This document shows, in pieces, positions 46,201 to 57,142 of a stretch of 64,000 nucleotides of DNA. The notes below the pieces were generated by a model. It ran no database searches and had not been told where the DNA came from. It saw only the letters and a program-made list of their open reading frames with translations. This DNA comes from Whitmania pigra (Eukaryota > Annelida > Clitellata > Hirudinida > Haemopidae). Location: NCBI GenBank assembly GCA_021613335.1, contig JAJTWR010000113.1:886001-950000 (forward strand), written 5' to 3'. Positions within the stretch are counted from its first letter, which is position 1, and each line of letters begins with the position of its first letter. A program made the translations under genes and the position numbers.

Positions 46201-46852
46201 CCAATGGTTTACTTCTACCAAGAAAAATGCTATGCATACGTAATGCAATTAGCTTTTCTAGTTGCTTTTGGAGCATTGTTTATGCATATTCAGGTAAGAT
46301 ACAAGGTGATGTAATTTCATTTATTACATTCATTAGAAAATTATCTTACAGGTAATAACAAGAATGGTGTGCTCATCATGCCCAGCATTCTACTGGTATA
46401 TTGGTGAAAGATGTATGACTAAAGAAGAAAGGATGGCCATGAAAATTGCTTCTCAAAAACATTATGCCACAGGAAATAAAAAATACATTGAGAGTCCTAA
46501 AAAGGAAATTCATTTTGTTCAGCAGAATGTGACAGAAATTTCTCACAACTACAATAGCACTTCATTTGAAAGAAGCAATTCAGAAATTAACAAGAACCTG
46601 AGCAGCTTCAAATATATAAAAGGAGATAAACATGGAAACATTCTAAGATCCAGAAATAATTCGATTAAATCTGTGAAAGATGACACATTACCAAAGGAAA
46701 TTGTTGGCAATGATGTTATAATGGAAGTTTTTAAAGAGAGTGAAGTCATTGACTGGAGTGAAGGACTATTTAATAAAGCAATTTCAATTTACTTCCATCT
46801 CTACTTATTTGTAGGTGCTGCTGCATTTTCTAATTTTTTTCCTTGGACATAA
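43239..46852 (+). CDS. PIGV: GPI mannosyltransferase 2 (PIG-V)
   Basis: Three exons, 43239-43322, 45073-46293 and 46352-46852, all phase 0, about 601 aa. Adds the second mannose to the GPI precursor in the endoplasmic reticulum, using dolichol-phosphate-mannose. Exon 1 encodes the N-terminal helix (SVVVFAAQSRAFVLLLQ) that continues into FNYLIPDHNADVF. Exon 2 has the catalytic loop RWDALYFIHIAEYGY then FFPLFP, and NPASIFFSAAYSESLF, GATRSNG, WNVGLFRYYEVNQVPNFLLA. Multiple hydrophobic membrane segments. Exon 3 starts VITRMVCSS and ends FSNFFPWT, as in the family. Between them about 95 polar, Asn/Ser/Lys-rich residues form an insert longer than in human PIGV. ATG at 43239 chosen because the spliced product matches the family N-terminus. 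A Gag relic fills intron 1. Confidence 0.95.
43650..44530 (-). mobile_element. LTR-retrotransposon Gag relic with SAP domain
   Basis: On the minus strand, from 44480 down, a SAP-type motif is readable: DLTAAEMRHELKLKQMDL, then GSREELQDRL. It is followed by IIEQGQDPELYLF and an acidic, Ser/Glu-rich stretch. TGTCAGGAGTGGGATCC at 44505-44521 looks like an LTR edge plus primer-binding site. Frames 44051-44422 and 43801-44160 overlap through a frameshift. No pol seen. It occupies PIGV intron 1. Confidence 0.6.
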
Positions 46853-47285
46853 TTTGAATAGTATTGCGATTAAATTGTTCTTAAATCTAAACTTATTTTC
46901 TTTGTTGTGATTCTTTCTTTTTTGATGAATGTTTGATGTGAATGATATGTAACTTCAGCATAGTAATAAGATTCTCAAATGACTTCATATTGATTCATGA
47001 TTCATTTATTATAGTCATGAATAAAGAGGCTCATTAAAACCAGAAGGCAGGAACTTAGCTGTTTTTTTCAAATTTTCCTGCGTGTAGGTTATCATTGTGC
47101 ATAGAGGAGTCCTTTTGTGGTGCAATGTCACCTTGAAGAGCTTACAGGGTGGTCCATCAAAATAGCCCAAGTGCAAACACCTAAAATAAAACCATGCCGA
47201 CAAGGAAAATAAAAAAATAGAAATGGTTAATTATCTGCATACACGAATAGCTCCCAATATAGCCTTCCGTTTATGTCGGTTTTGC
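46853..47285. other. PIGV 3' flank, no gene recognised
   Basis: Contains likely PIGV 3' UTR. I found no further coding signal before the LINE at 47290. Confidence 0.4.
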
Positions 47286-47289
47286 AAGC

Positions 47290-49788
47290 CAGCCAATGGA
47301 AGAAACTCAACGGAGTCTTCTGGTAAGTCGGCGAAATCAAGGCCTATATGGGCGGCATGGTCCGTCTTTAGTCGATGCACTAAGGAAATGTGACGGCATC
47401 TGTTATGAGATGATCAGAAAGCTCCCCATCACCAGTCTCAAAAGGATTGTAGCCCTCTTCAACCAGTCCTGGAAGAGAGCCACAGTCGTCCCAATCCCCA
47501 AGAAAGAAAAGCCTTCTGCACTGCCTTCAATAGGGGAATATTGAGCCATATCTCTGACATCCACTCTTTGCAAACTCCTGGAGCGGGTGATTGCCACGAG
47601 ACTCAGATGGTTCTTAGAGAGCAGAAACTTGTTGAACCAGTATCAAGCGGGTTTCAGAAGAGCCCGTGGCTGTGTGGATCACATAGTCAGGCTGACGCAG
47701 GACATTGCCGCATCCTCGACCAAGAAAAGGAAGACTCTCGGAGTCTTCCTCGACATGGAAAAGCATTCGACATGGTTTGGAGAGAGAGGATCGTCGAGCA
47801 ACTCTCAAAGATGGGAGTCAAGGGGAGACCCTTGATGTGAATCCACAACTTCCTTCAGGTTAGAAGTATCCAAGTGTGGGTTGGATCGTCTCTCTCCGAA
47901 CCGGTTGTCCTAGAAAATGGAACCCCACAGGGCAGTATCCCAAGTTCGCTTCTATTCATCATCATGATGAACTCGATCCCCGAACCAAAGAAAGGGGTCG
48001 AGCTGTCCATATATGCCGATGACATTGCTCTTTGGACGACCGAGACGTCCATAGAAACAATGACAGCGAACATGCAGAAACAACTAGACATTATGGCTAA
48101 GTTTCTATCTGCAAACGGTTTCAAGATCTCCGCATCTAAATCCCAAGCAGTTCTTTTTTCAGAAAACCAGAATCAGACTGAAGATTGGAGTGGAAGAAAT
48201 CCCCGTGTCTAAAACGTCCACCTTTTTGAGAATCCTCCTGGACGCTAGACTAAACTGGTCGGCCCAAGCGGAGTCCGTCAAGTCCCAGTGCTCCAAGAGA
48301 CTCAACGCGATGAAAGCCATCTCGGGCAGCTCGTGTGGGGTGAGCAAATCCACTCTCCTTACAGTTTACAGAGCTACCATCCGCTCCGTGTTAGACTATG
48401 GTTACGAGGTAATCGACCTAGGGCGCAAACAGATCAGAGACATCTACGACATGAATGGCACAAGTGCCTCGTCTCTGCTGGTGAAGTGTGATGAGCTTCC
48501 CCTCGACCTTTGTCGTAAGAAGCTCATGACACATCACACCTTCAGGTTGTTCGCTACAAATAATGAGCCTGTTAAAAATAAATATTTTATTACAGAACTA
48601 AGGTCCCAGGCTGAAGCGAGGCTCCACTGCAGAATGAGGCAAAGAAGCGAAGAGCCCCCCGCACAAGAAAGTCGAGTCTCTCATTCCAGGCCTCCTGGGA
48701 GACATCAAAAAGAACCCTGTCAGATGCCCTCCTTGGAGACTGAGAAAACCAGTGATCGACACCTCGAACCTCTCCTTTGAAGCTGACAACCCTTTGCGAA
48801 TGTTGGTGGCAAGGGAGAAAATAGAGGACCTCCAGGGCAGCCTCCTCTGCTATACGGACGTCTCCAAGACTGAGGACAACAAGGCCGGAATTAGGATTTA
48901 CATCCCAAGCAAGGACGTCGAGTCACAGCTGCATTAGTTCCATCAAACTAGCAGCCATCGAGTGGTGTTTGATATATGTCAAGTACTCATATCAAGAGGA
49001 GTTCTTCGACATTGTCGTCCTAAGTGACTCGCTTAGTGCCCTAGAGGCAACGATCATGTTCCTGATATTAAAAAAGTTCAGTTTCTAATTTCAGAAATCC
49101 AGGGAAGTGGCAGAAAGGTCACTCTCATCTGGGTCCCTGCCCACGTTGGAATTCCTGGCAATGAGAAGGCCGATGCCCTGGCAAAGGCAGCCACTGCAAG
49201 GGATCAGATAGACCGCCGGATCCCGACGTCTATCAAGGATGTCAAAAGGTCTGTGGCCCGCAACATCCTCCAACAGTGGCAAACCAGATGGGACGAAGAC
49301 CTGCGAAACCAACATTACAAGGCAATAGAGAAACACAACGACGAAGAGCAAGTTCCAATGTGTCTCAAGGAGGAAGGAGGTTCTCATCTCCAGACTCCAA
49401 GTTGGAAAGTGTGCTCTGAATCACCACTTCTTTCTCTTGAAACGTCACTCCGATGGGAAATGTGTAACGTGCCCTCAGGAAGACAAAAATGTGCAGCATT
49501 TCCTCATGGAATGTCCGGCCCAGTCTGCCCTGAGGAGAGAAATCCGAATGTACACGAATCTATCCGACATGAGTTCCATGCTTAACAATCCAGCAAGTGT
49601 GGACGTCATTTACCAGTGGATTTGCAAAAACAGAAGCGGCTTACTCTAAGCTCTTTACAATTTTATTCTAATTAATCTAATTAACGCATTTTCATTATTC
49701 TAATACATTTCATTATTCACTCCTAATTACTAACTAAAGTCCAAATCATTTCAGTCATGCAAGGGACTATAATCAAATAAATAAATAA
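47290..49788 (+). mobile_element. I-like non-LTR retrotransposon (RT + RNase H), frameshifted
   Basis: Plus-strand RT: YQAGFRRARGCVDHIVRLTQ, FLDMEK / GKAFDMVW across a frameshift near 47765, NGTPQGSIPSSLLFI, and the catalytic YADDIALW. An RNase H domain follows at 49090-49200 (VTLIWVPAHVGIPGNEKADA), which places it in the I/R1-type group. A zinc-knuckle-like Cys/His motif is at 49455-49515 (CVTCPQEDKNVQHFLMEC). Several shifts and stops, so non-functional. The tail AATCAAATAAATAAATAAC abuts a SINE. Confidence 0.85.
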
Positions 49789-49800
49789 CTTTAGTGGGAG

Positions 49801-49898
49801 TGTGCCCTTATGGCCTAATGGTTAAGGCTCGGATCCGAACCCCACTGCGGGAGCACCGTCCTAATCATCTAGTTATGCAACGGACGTTAATAAAACAT
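49801..49898 (+). mobile_element. tRNA-derived SINE, copy 2 (98 bp)
   Basis: Reads TTATGGCCTAATGGTTAAGG then ACCCCACTGCGGGAGCACC and ends CGGACGTTAATAAAACAT. Flanked by CTTTAGTGGGAG (49789-49800) and CTTCAGTGGGAG (49899-49910), a 12-bp duplication with one mismatch. Compared with the 61042 copy it lacks most of the anticodon-arm region. Confidence 0.8.
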
Positions 49899-50252
49899 CT
49901 TCAGTGGGAGCAGGCCTAATCATCTACAGAAACCTCGATGACACCCCATATTTTTGTGATAACTCGTTAAATATAGGTTCAATGTTACTCAATTTTATTC
50001 ATGATATCTCTTTATTGTAGACAAAACATCCTGCAAAATTTCAATGAAATTTAACAAGTAGATCATGTAAAATAGCATTTTAGGGCCGTTTGAAAACGTT
50101 GAGGACGTCCTTACTTATATCCAATAAAACTTGGAATTTTTCATAGTTACGCAACCAAAATGCACTTTATGCTAATATTATTGATATAATATATAAACTC
50201 AAAAATTAAAGTTAAAAATTAATGTGAAGTTTATAAATTTACTATTTTATAA

Positions 50253-50580
50253 ATGGCTGGAGGAAAAATATTGTCTGACAAGGAGGAGGGGCAGATTGCC
50301 AAACTCAAACAAGCAAATTATTCGATCAGAGATATTGCCAAAGAGCTCACTCGATCCAAGACAGTCTGGAACTACTTAAAGGCTCCTGAAGAATATGGAG
50401 CAAAAAAAATGATCATGGAAGACCCAAGAAACTGACGATTAGTCAGCGGAGACTCCTGGTAAGAAAGGCTTCTTCGGGTAAATTTTCAGCAAATCAGATT
50501 AGAAATAGACCTGATTTAAGAATTTGTAAAAGTACAGTGTTAAATTATTTGAAATCTAGTGGTACGAGGGGAATTTTATT
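50253..50580 (+). pseudogene. Tc1-type transposase N-terminal fragment
   Basis: Frame 50253-50435 reads GGKILSDKEEGQIAKL, SIRDIAKELTRS, LKAPEEYGAKK, the paired helix-turn-helix of Tc1 transposases. After a frameshift at about 50405 it continues as GRPKKLTISQRRLLVRKAS and SANQIRNRPDLRICKSTV. The DDE catalytic half is missing; a repeat block follows. Confidence 0.8.
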
Positions 50581-50589
50581 ATTTAACTA

Positions 50590-51345
50590 TTTTGGACAGC
50601 GCACACAGGGATCTATCATAAATTCCGCTTCAAAGGTTTTAGACGTTAATTAATAATAGTTCCCGATTTTTTATTTTTTTGGGAATACTCGTCCCTGGTT
50701 GTTTGATCTTTCTTTTATTTTTTAAAGCAATCGGCATTGCTGTATCTCCATCGGTTGATTTTTAATCGACTGTATTATAGGACCACATCTCAGGGGCTGG
50801 GTGCGGGGGCAGCTCTAAATCATTCAAAACGCTGAATAAAAATAGTTCCCGAATTTTAATAAACTTTCAAGAAGTAAACCCTGGCTCTCTAAGTTGTAAT
50901 CTATATTTTAAAATAGTTGTTGTATTTTTAACTGGGTTGGTTGATTTATAATCGCCTTTTTCGTGCTCTATTAGTCGCAAATCTTCTAATTTCGCCCAAG
51001 TTGTTTTGATTTTATCGGAAGCTTTTTCGACCCCGTCCCTGGGGATTAAAAATACATATTATACATATTCTGATAGATATTTTTCAGGAGAATTCAAATA
51101 TCTAAGTGACTTGACTAGCGCACACAGGGATCTACCCTAAAAAAATCTTCAAAGTTTTCAAGCATTAATTAAAAATAGTTCCCGATTTTTTAATTTTTTT
51201 TGAATGCTCGTCCCTGGCACTTTGATCATTTATCTATTTTGTAAAACGATCCGCACATTTTTAGCTCTAGCGGTTGATTTTTAATCGACTTTACAAAATA
51301 CCCCTGAAAAGGGGCTAGAATAGGGGCAGTTATCACACTCGTACT
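50590..51345. repeat. Interspersed repeat block (counterpart of 13430-14310)
   Basis: Contains internal near-duplications: GCGCACACAGGGATCTA at 50600 and 51120, and AATAGTTCCCGATTTTTTA at 50654 and 51174. Shares TTGGTTGATTTATAATCGCC and CGACCCCGTCCCTG with 14180-14300. At least four partial copies of the family are in the window. No coding frames. Confidence 0.6.
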
Positions 51346-51369
51346 ATAACATAAAAGTGTGGCCAAAAG

Positions 51370-52235
51370 CTGCATATAATTTATACCATCCAATGGGTTT
51401 CATGATTTTCTCCTATAGCAAATCAAGAAATGTAGAAAATCAAGTGACTCCACCAGAAAAAGCCAAAGCAGTGGTGGTAATTCATTACAATTACCAATTT
51501 GAATCTTCATAATGAGTTTCAAGAGAGAATGGACTTGACTTTTGACTTCCATTTTGTTTTCCAATAAAGACAGCAAAAGACTGATAACTGACACTATTAC
51601 CAAGATTGTATCTATTTTGTTCCATGCTTTTGAGAAGTGTTCAAAGAGTTTTTATAGCAAGACCATTAAGACATTTGCTACAATAAGTCTATGCATGTGA
51701 TGTTTGACTATTAAAATATTAAACAGCACCAACCAAAGCAGTCTGAACCACCAGTGCTGAAAAAAACATTGTCACACAAACTGAAAACATTAGCTCCAAT
51801 TATAATTATGAGTAATAAAGAGTTGAAAAATTATGATGAAAATTCATAAAATAGTACAACACCCTACAAGTTTCCTATAGTTACCATCAATTAATTTATG
51901 TTAAATTCAAGTTGACGTCATAAATTCGAGAGCTGGACAATGATTAGCGTGAATGTTTTGTCACATGCTTCTGTATAAGCATATATCGAAAGTTGTTAAT
52001 GCACTAACGCCCAATCAATTATAAACTATTTAAAATTAAAAATATAGTCTGAAGCTTTTACAAAAACAATCAACAGTATGTGTTATCATTTAAATGTTTT
52101 TATTTTTTGTTGGTCGGAAATCAAATTCATGTAAATTTAATCTAGCATAACACGCATACGATTATAGCACGCATAGGGGGGTGCGTGGTAAGTAAAATCG
52201 AACATAACACGCGTGTAATATGGGTGAAAATACGG
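51370..52235 (+). mobile_element. pogo-type element, shortened inverted copy
   Basis: Ends TATGGGTGAAAATACGG followed by TA, the inverted counterpart of the 30309 end. Its body (for example 51395-51500) matches 30870-30960 inverted. The left terminus is missing. Confidence 0.6.
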
Positions 52236-52365
52236 TACTTCGAACACAAGTTGTACTTGCCAACTTTATTTATAGTTATGATAATTTAATTTTACATGAA
52301 AATTATAATATAACTAAATAAATATGGCTAAAATCAGAAAACGAATGAAGTTATAACAGCTATGA

Positions 52366-53404
52366 TTACAGTCCAGATACTTTTCTAGATTTCCGGGTGG
52401 CAAACTCGCTGATGATGTCACTGAAGTTTAATTCAAGCAGTACATCTGACTCGATGGTCATGATTTGTAAACCATTGTACTTGCCATTCATTGCAGATAC
52501 ATTCTCGTAGCTTTGTCCGCAACAATTTCCCAGGTCTAGGTCATGTATCTTAAGAAATTCCAAAGCATTCCACTGGGCCATCTTTCTCCATGTAACTCAA
52601 TACAAGGGTCAGTTGGTCAATGTGGGCTGCATCGGGTGTAGAAAGAGATGGAGTAGTACTTTGATTTCTTAACCCGAGAAATGATTTCTCCGAGGACTTG
52701 TTCACCGATTAAACTGATAAGCTCTTCCGTTATTGTAGATGACAGATAATTTGTGTATCCCTTGCCGCGATTGTCTTGAGTTTCGATATGTTGTACAAGA
52801 AAGTCATCTTCGATGAGTTCATGAATACCCAAAAAGTTTCAATTACTAGGTGATCCATCCAATTCGTTGTCACCTCTGAATGCTAAGCCGCACTCGTCAA
52901 TAAATTTAATGACACTAACTACTCGTTTCAGCACTGATCTCCAGTACTGCTCTAGACTCTCCACCTGTTGTTTCAGCTTCGTATCAATTCGCTCTATTGC
53001 TTTTAACCTCTTACTGAAAGCAATCGTTGCCTTCAGGTGTTCTGTTGATTGCTCATGACTACGCTTGCTCATAAACTATCAGCCGTCATTTCTATATGCT
53101 CTTCAATTGGATAGTGTGTTACTACTGACGTTTCTGTGTCAGGATCATCAGCCATTTCTGCTGGAGCATCTTCAGGCTGATCAAGTTCTGCAAATTCATC
53201 ACTCCTCTCCGACATTTGTATTGGTGGAACAGTGAAGAAGTGGTCCAATTTTCTGAACTTTGCTACTTCTGCTGATGATTTCATTCGCTTACCTCGCTTA
53301 ACGTCTTTTAGAAGCCCCAGACTCCGAAGTTTTTTTGCGATTCCTGTGTCTGCCTCCGTCAGGATTCTCCATGCTGGAGAATCTGAAAATAAGCGAAATG
53401 ACAA
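52366..53404 (-). pseudogene. hAT transposase relic (DUF4371/ZMYM-type)
   Basis: Minus-strand frames in order: 53069-53404 (KLRSLGLLKDVKRGKRM), 52839-53072 (QYWRSVLKRVVSVIKFID then GLAFRGDNELDGSPS), 52617-52832 (YLSSTITEELISLIGEQVL), 52366-52581 (HDLDLGNCCGQSYENVSAMN). These are the ordered motifs of DUF4371 hAT transposases. Frameshifts separate them and the catalytic middle is incomplete. No terminal repeats were fixed. Confidence 0.75.
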
Positions 53405-53520
53405 TATACAGAGTGATTGAAAACTCCTTATTTTTTAAATATTACTAACTTATTTCTGAACTATAATTCTTATAAAAATGAATATGAGACGAAAATATGT
53501 AGCATAAAGTTTTATCTAAA

Positions 53521-53640
53521 GTGAATTTGATAATTATTATTATTATCATCAACATCTCCATCATCCTTTTCATCATCAACAACATCATTACCGCAACCAG
53601 CAACATCACCATCATCATAATTAAAATATCATTATTAAAC
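53521..53640. repeat. Degenerate ATT/ATC microsatellite
   Basis: Imperfect trinucleotide repeats (ATTATTATTATTATCATC and onward). Open frames over it on both strands are low-complexity artefacts. Confidence 0.75.
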
Positions 53641-54528
53641 ATCAATCTTCATAGAGTCATAACTGAACCACGACCCAAAACATTTCATTCCAAACTAATT
53701 TCAATAAATAAACGATCTAAAAAATAAAACAAGAACACAGATTTATTTGTCACACAGCAATAGAATGCATGCAAAAAGAATTTCAAATAAATTACATCAT
53801 ATTGAAAACTAATAAGCATTATAAAATAGGGAGTTACCTGCCTATAAGTAAAAGATTTTTATTTAAATGATAATAATATGTGAGGTCTACTAATATCTGG
53901 TAGTTACTTATTACTCCGCCTTGGAGCTCCGACAGGGATCCTCAGAGGAGTTTCCCCCGTCTTCAAACGTTTCGGCCCTTTGTATCTCCTTACGTTTTCG
54001 GGGGGTGGGCCGCATCCGGTGATCAGCCGGATGTCCCTGTCGGTTTGGTCTATCTGGACCCAACTGTTACCGCCGGCTATGAGAGGCACTCATCGGCCTT
54101 GTTATGCCGGTCACTGCCGTCTTGGACTGGAGCGACTGCGAAAGCTCTCAATGGCTTCTTCATGTCGCATATAACCTGCAAACTTCAACTATGCGAGGCT
54201 CTCTTTGGCCTTATTATATCGATCGCCTCCACCCCAGTTTGCCTACAGCGGTCATGAAAGCTCTCAGTGGCTTCTTCACACCGTCTTAATATATGCAAAC
54301 TGGGCCTTATAATTTCTTTGTAGCGGCGGCCGGAGATATTTTCGGGACCCGACCGCGGGCCTATTCGCGGCTGCGGTTTGATCCGCATTTCATGTTGCTT
54401 CGCGAGTCCGCGGCCGGCCCATTTCTCCCGATAACACCGCGTCTCTCGGCCAATGATTTGGCCCCGTCGTTCGGTGGATTATTCATACCGGAGACCGACG
54501 GCTTTCCCCGGCTTCCTGCAGTGGCCTC

Positions 54529-55128
54529 TTAAGACTTCTTCTGGCTCCTCATGTGCCAGATCCAGAATGAAGCCGCTTCTGCGGCCTCAGACATCTTTGT
54601 CATAGCCTTTGTTCTCTCCCGGCTTGACAATCCAATCTTAGAGAGGAAAGCGTAAGTCGACTTGCCGACCACGTCCCTTGCGCCAATCTCGATGGGGTAG
54701 AGGTTTGTGCGGTATGCTCTCGCTTCCAGGTCCATCGTTAGATCCGCATACTTATCTGCTTTGAGCGCATTGCTGTATTGTAGCCTGTCCTACCACGAAA
54801 CCGTCAGCTCCACCAGAATGATGGCATCCATCGACGGCGATACGAGCACCAGATCCGGCCTCTTGCCACTTTCTATCAACACCTGGGGGTAGTGCCTCAT
54901 CCCTTCTAAGTCGGCTGCGACGGTCCAGTCGTTTGCCTCTGCAAGAATGTCTCGCCTGGGGTTTGACATCTCTTTTTGCAGAGGTGTGCGAAGCCCTCGC
55001 GCAAGAAGTAAATATCTGATTTGCAATCGTACGCGAGTTTGCTTTGGAGACTGCTGCTTTTGCGGCTTCACACACTTCTCGAAGGGCCTGGTTATGTCGC
55101 CATGTGTACCGACCATTGGCAAGGGCAT
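54529..55128 (-). pseudogene. Restriction-like endonuclease domain of the R2/NeSL-type LINE
   Basis: Reads EANDWTVAADLEGMRHYPQ, GKRPDLVLVSP, AIILVELTVSW, the RPD...E pattern of the PD-(D/E)XK nuclease in R2-group LINEs. A TAG stop at about 54790 interrupts it. The sequence then continues DRLQYSNALKADKYADL and LYPIEIGARDVVGKS to about 54529. The RT frame must shift by one to enter this part. Confidence 0.78.
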
Positions 55129-57142
55129 ACGTGCAGTTGCTGAGCACGTGATGCAGTGTCTCGGTCCCGCCGCAGAGCCGGCATTCGGTGTCTTCCACCA
55201 TGCCCCACTTTTGCAAATTGTCCCTGGAGGGCAACTGGTCGTACACTGACCTTATCGCGTAGGCAAGTCGGAGCGGGGACATCTTCCACATGTCGCTCCA
55301 GGTAAGGGATCTTTGCATCACGTCTTCCCACGTTGTCCACTTACCCTGCTGTGACTGCTGGACTGCCCTCGTGACTCGGTCTTGTTCCACTTTCCTCCTC
55401 CTTTCCTGGATAATCATAGCGGCTCTGACTGATGCGCTCGCCTGGGACCATTTTGGCAAGTGGTTCCATCCAACTGCATGACGATCCGTCTGGGTAGGAC
55501 CTCTCATTTCCTCGAACATCAGCTCGGCAACTGATTCGTCGATCTCATTCTGCGCTCTGAATTTCCTTCCAGATCTGAGCAGTGGTTTGACTTCGCGGAT
55601 CCTGTTGTCCGCGGAGTTGTTGAGCATCCACTGCGTTCTTATTTTGGAGAGTTTGTACTCTTCCACGATGGATCTTAGTGGCAATCGCAGGCTCGTGCTC
55701 CTACTATAGAGGGCAACCGATGACAGCGCTGGAGGTAGGCCTAGCCATTTTCTGGTGTATCGGTTAACTTTCCTCTCCAGTTTCTCGACCACTGACACCC
55801 CAATCTCATAGATGGTTAACGGCCAGAGCAGTCTTGGAAGGAGAACGAACTGGAGCAACCACACTTTGAACCGCCCTTGCAGCGGTGCCTCGTCGAATGC
55901 CTGCAGTCTCTTGATGGTTTGTTGGAGTATGGCGTCCCTCATGCTCTTGTCGGTGAGAGATTTGTCGAAAACCCTTCCAAGGCTTTTCACCGGTTCTTCG
56001 GATACTGTGGGGATTCGCTGCTCCGCCACATCGAAGAACACGTCCTCGCGAATTTTCCCCCTGACTAGGGCGAGACTTCTGGATTTCGCAGGCTTGAAAG
56101 CCATTCGACACCACCCTAGAAGGTCATTCAACTTGTCCAGGGTATTTTGGACAACCTTCTTCCTGTTCATGATCAGGGTAGTGTCATCCATAAATGCCTT
56201 TATTGGAGGCATGTACACACCTTTACCAATGTGCGCCTCTGGAATACGAGACCCAGCTGCCTTCAGTAGGATTTGCATCGCCAGTACAAATAAGGAAGGA
56301 GAAATCGTGCACCCCATAACTATTCCAACCTCTAGAGGCACCCACCTTGTAGTGTACGTCTTGGTGGAAAACCGCATCATGAACCCGTTAAAATATTCCT
56401 GCAGGATGTGAATAACGGTCTGAGGCACATGATGGGCCTCCAATGTTTTCCATAGGAGCTGGTGTGGTACTGATCCGTATGCGTTCGCTAGGTCCAGCCA
56501 CACGACGTACAAACTCAGCCGGTTTCTCTTGGTTCTCTGGATAGCTTCCCAGATCATCGAGGTATGCTTGATACAACCGGGTACACCTGGAATGCCTCCC
56601 TTTTGGACTGAAATGTCCACGTACTGATTAGACATCACGAACTCCGTGAGCCTCGATGCCATGATAGAGAAAAATATTTTCCCTTCTACGTTCAACAGCG
56701 ATATTGGTCTGAATTGATTCAGACCATTGGAGTCTTTCTCCTTTGGAATGTAGACGCCCTCTGCCTTTTTCCACTCATCATCGACAGTGGCCAACGACCA
56801 CGATCTCTGAATGAGGGAATGCAGCAGATATAGTGTCTTGGGACATCTTTTGTACAGGAGATAGGGAACTCCATTGGGCCCTGGCGCTGATCGGTTTCTC
56901 GCTTTCCTCACAACTCCTCTCACCTCCTCGAACGAAGGAGACGCCAAGCAAAAGGGACTGGTCGGCAGAGGCACCGCCGGGATGTCAGCCCTTTCCTGTA
57001 GAGATTCATGGCGGAGGGCGTCACTGTACGTTTTGAGTAAGTGCTCCTCCAATTTGTCTTGCTCTACAGAAAGTTCTCCCGATTTCGGAGGGTCTAGTAG
57101 CAATCTCCCGTATCTGTACGGATCGCTAAAGAAGCTTCTCAT
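54752..57142 (-). CDS. R2/NeSL-type reverse transcriptase, frameshifted near C-terminus
   Basis: 796 codons. RT signatures: RSAPGPNGVPYLLYKRCP, FRPISLLNVEGKIFFSI, VWLDLANAYGSVPH, MGCTISPSLFVLAMQILL, and AFMDDTTLI at the catalytic site. A thumb region and the R2-type CCHC motif follow (CRLCGGTETLHHVLSNC). After about residue 690 the frame is wrong; the true continuation is in the frame of 54790-55128. The first Met is internal to the protein, so the start shown is nominal. Confidence 0.88.
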   Translation of the reverse strand: MRSFFSDPYRYGRLLLDPPKSGELSVEQDKLEEHLLKTYSDALRHESLQERADIPAVPLPTSPFCLASPSFEEVRGVVRKARNRSAPGPNGVPYLLYKRCPKTLYLLHSLIQRSWSLATVDDEWKKAEGVYIPKEKDSNGLNQFRPISLLNVEGKIFFSIMASRLTEFVMSNQYVDISVQKGGIPGVPGCIKHTSMIWEAIQRTKRNRLSLYVVWLDLANAYGSVPHQLLWKTLEAHHVPQTVIHILQEYFNGFMMRFSTKTYTTRWVPLEVGIVMGCTISPSLFVLAMQILLKAAGSRIPEAHIGKGVYMPPIKAFMDDTTLIMNRKKVVQNTLDKLNDLLGWCRMAFKPAKSRSLALVRGKIREDVFFDVAEQRIPTVSEEPVKSLGRVFDKSLTDKSMRDAILQQTIKRLQAFDEAPLQGRFKVWLLQFVLLPRLLWPLTIYEIGVSVVEKLERKVNRYTRKWLGLPPALSSVALYSRSTSLRLPLRSIVEEYKLSKIRTQWMLNNSADNRIREVKPLLRSGRKFRAQNEIDESVAELMFEEMRGPTQTDRHAVGWNHLPKWSQASASVRAAMIIQERRRKVEQDRVTRAVQQSQQGKWTTWEDVMQRSLTWSDMWKMSPLRLAYAIRSVYDQLPSRDNLQKWGMVEDTECRLCGGTETLHHVLSNCTYALANGRYTWRHNQALREVCEAAKAAVSKANSRTIANQIFTSCARASHTSAKRDVKPQARHSCRGKRLDRRSRLRRDEALPPGVDRKWQEAGSGARIAVDGCHHSGGADGFVVGQATIQQCAQSR

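Noticed and set aside
53445..53727. Ile/Met-rich small proteins on both strands
   Set aside because: They are translations of an ATT/ATC microsatellite.
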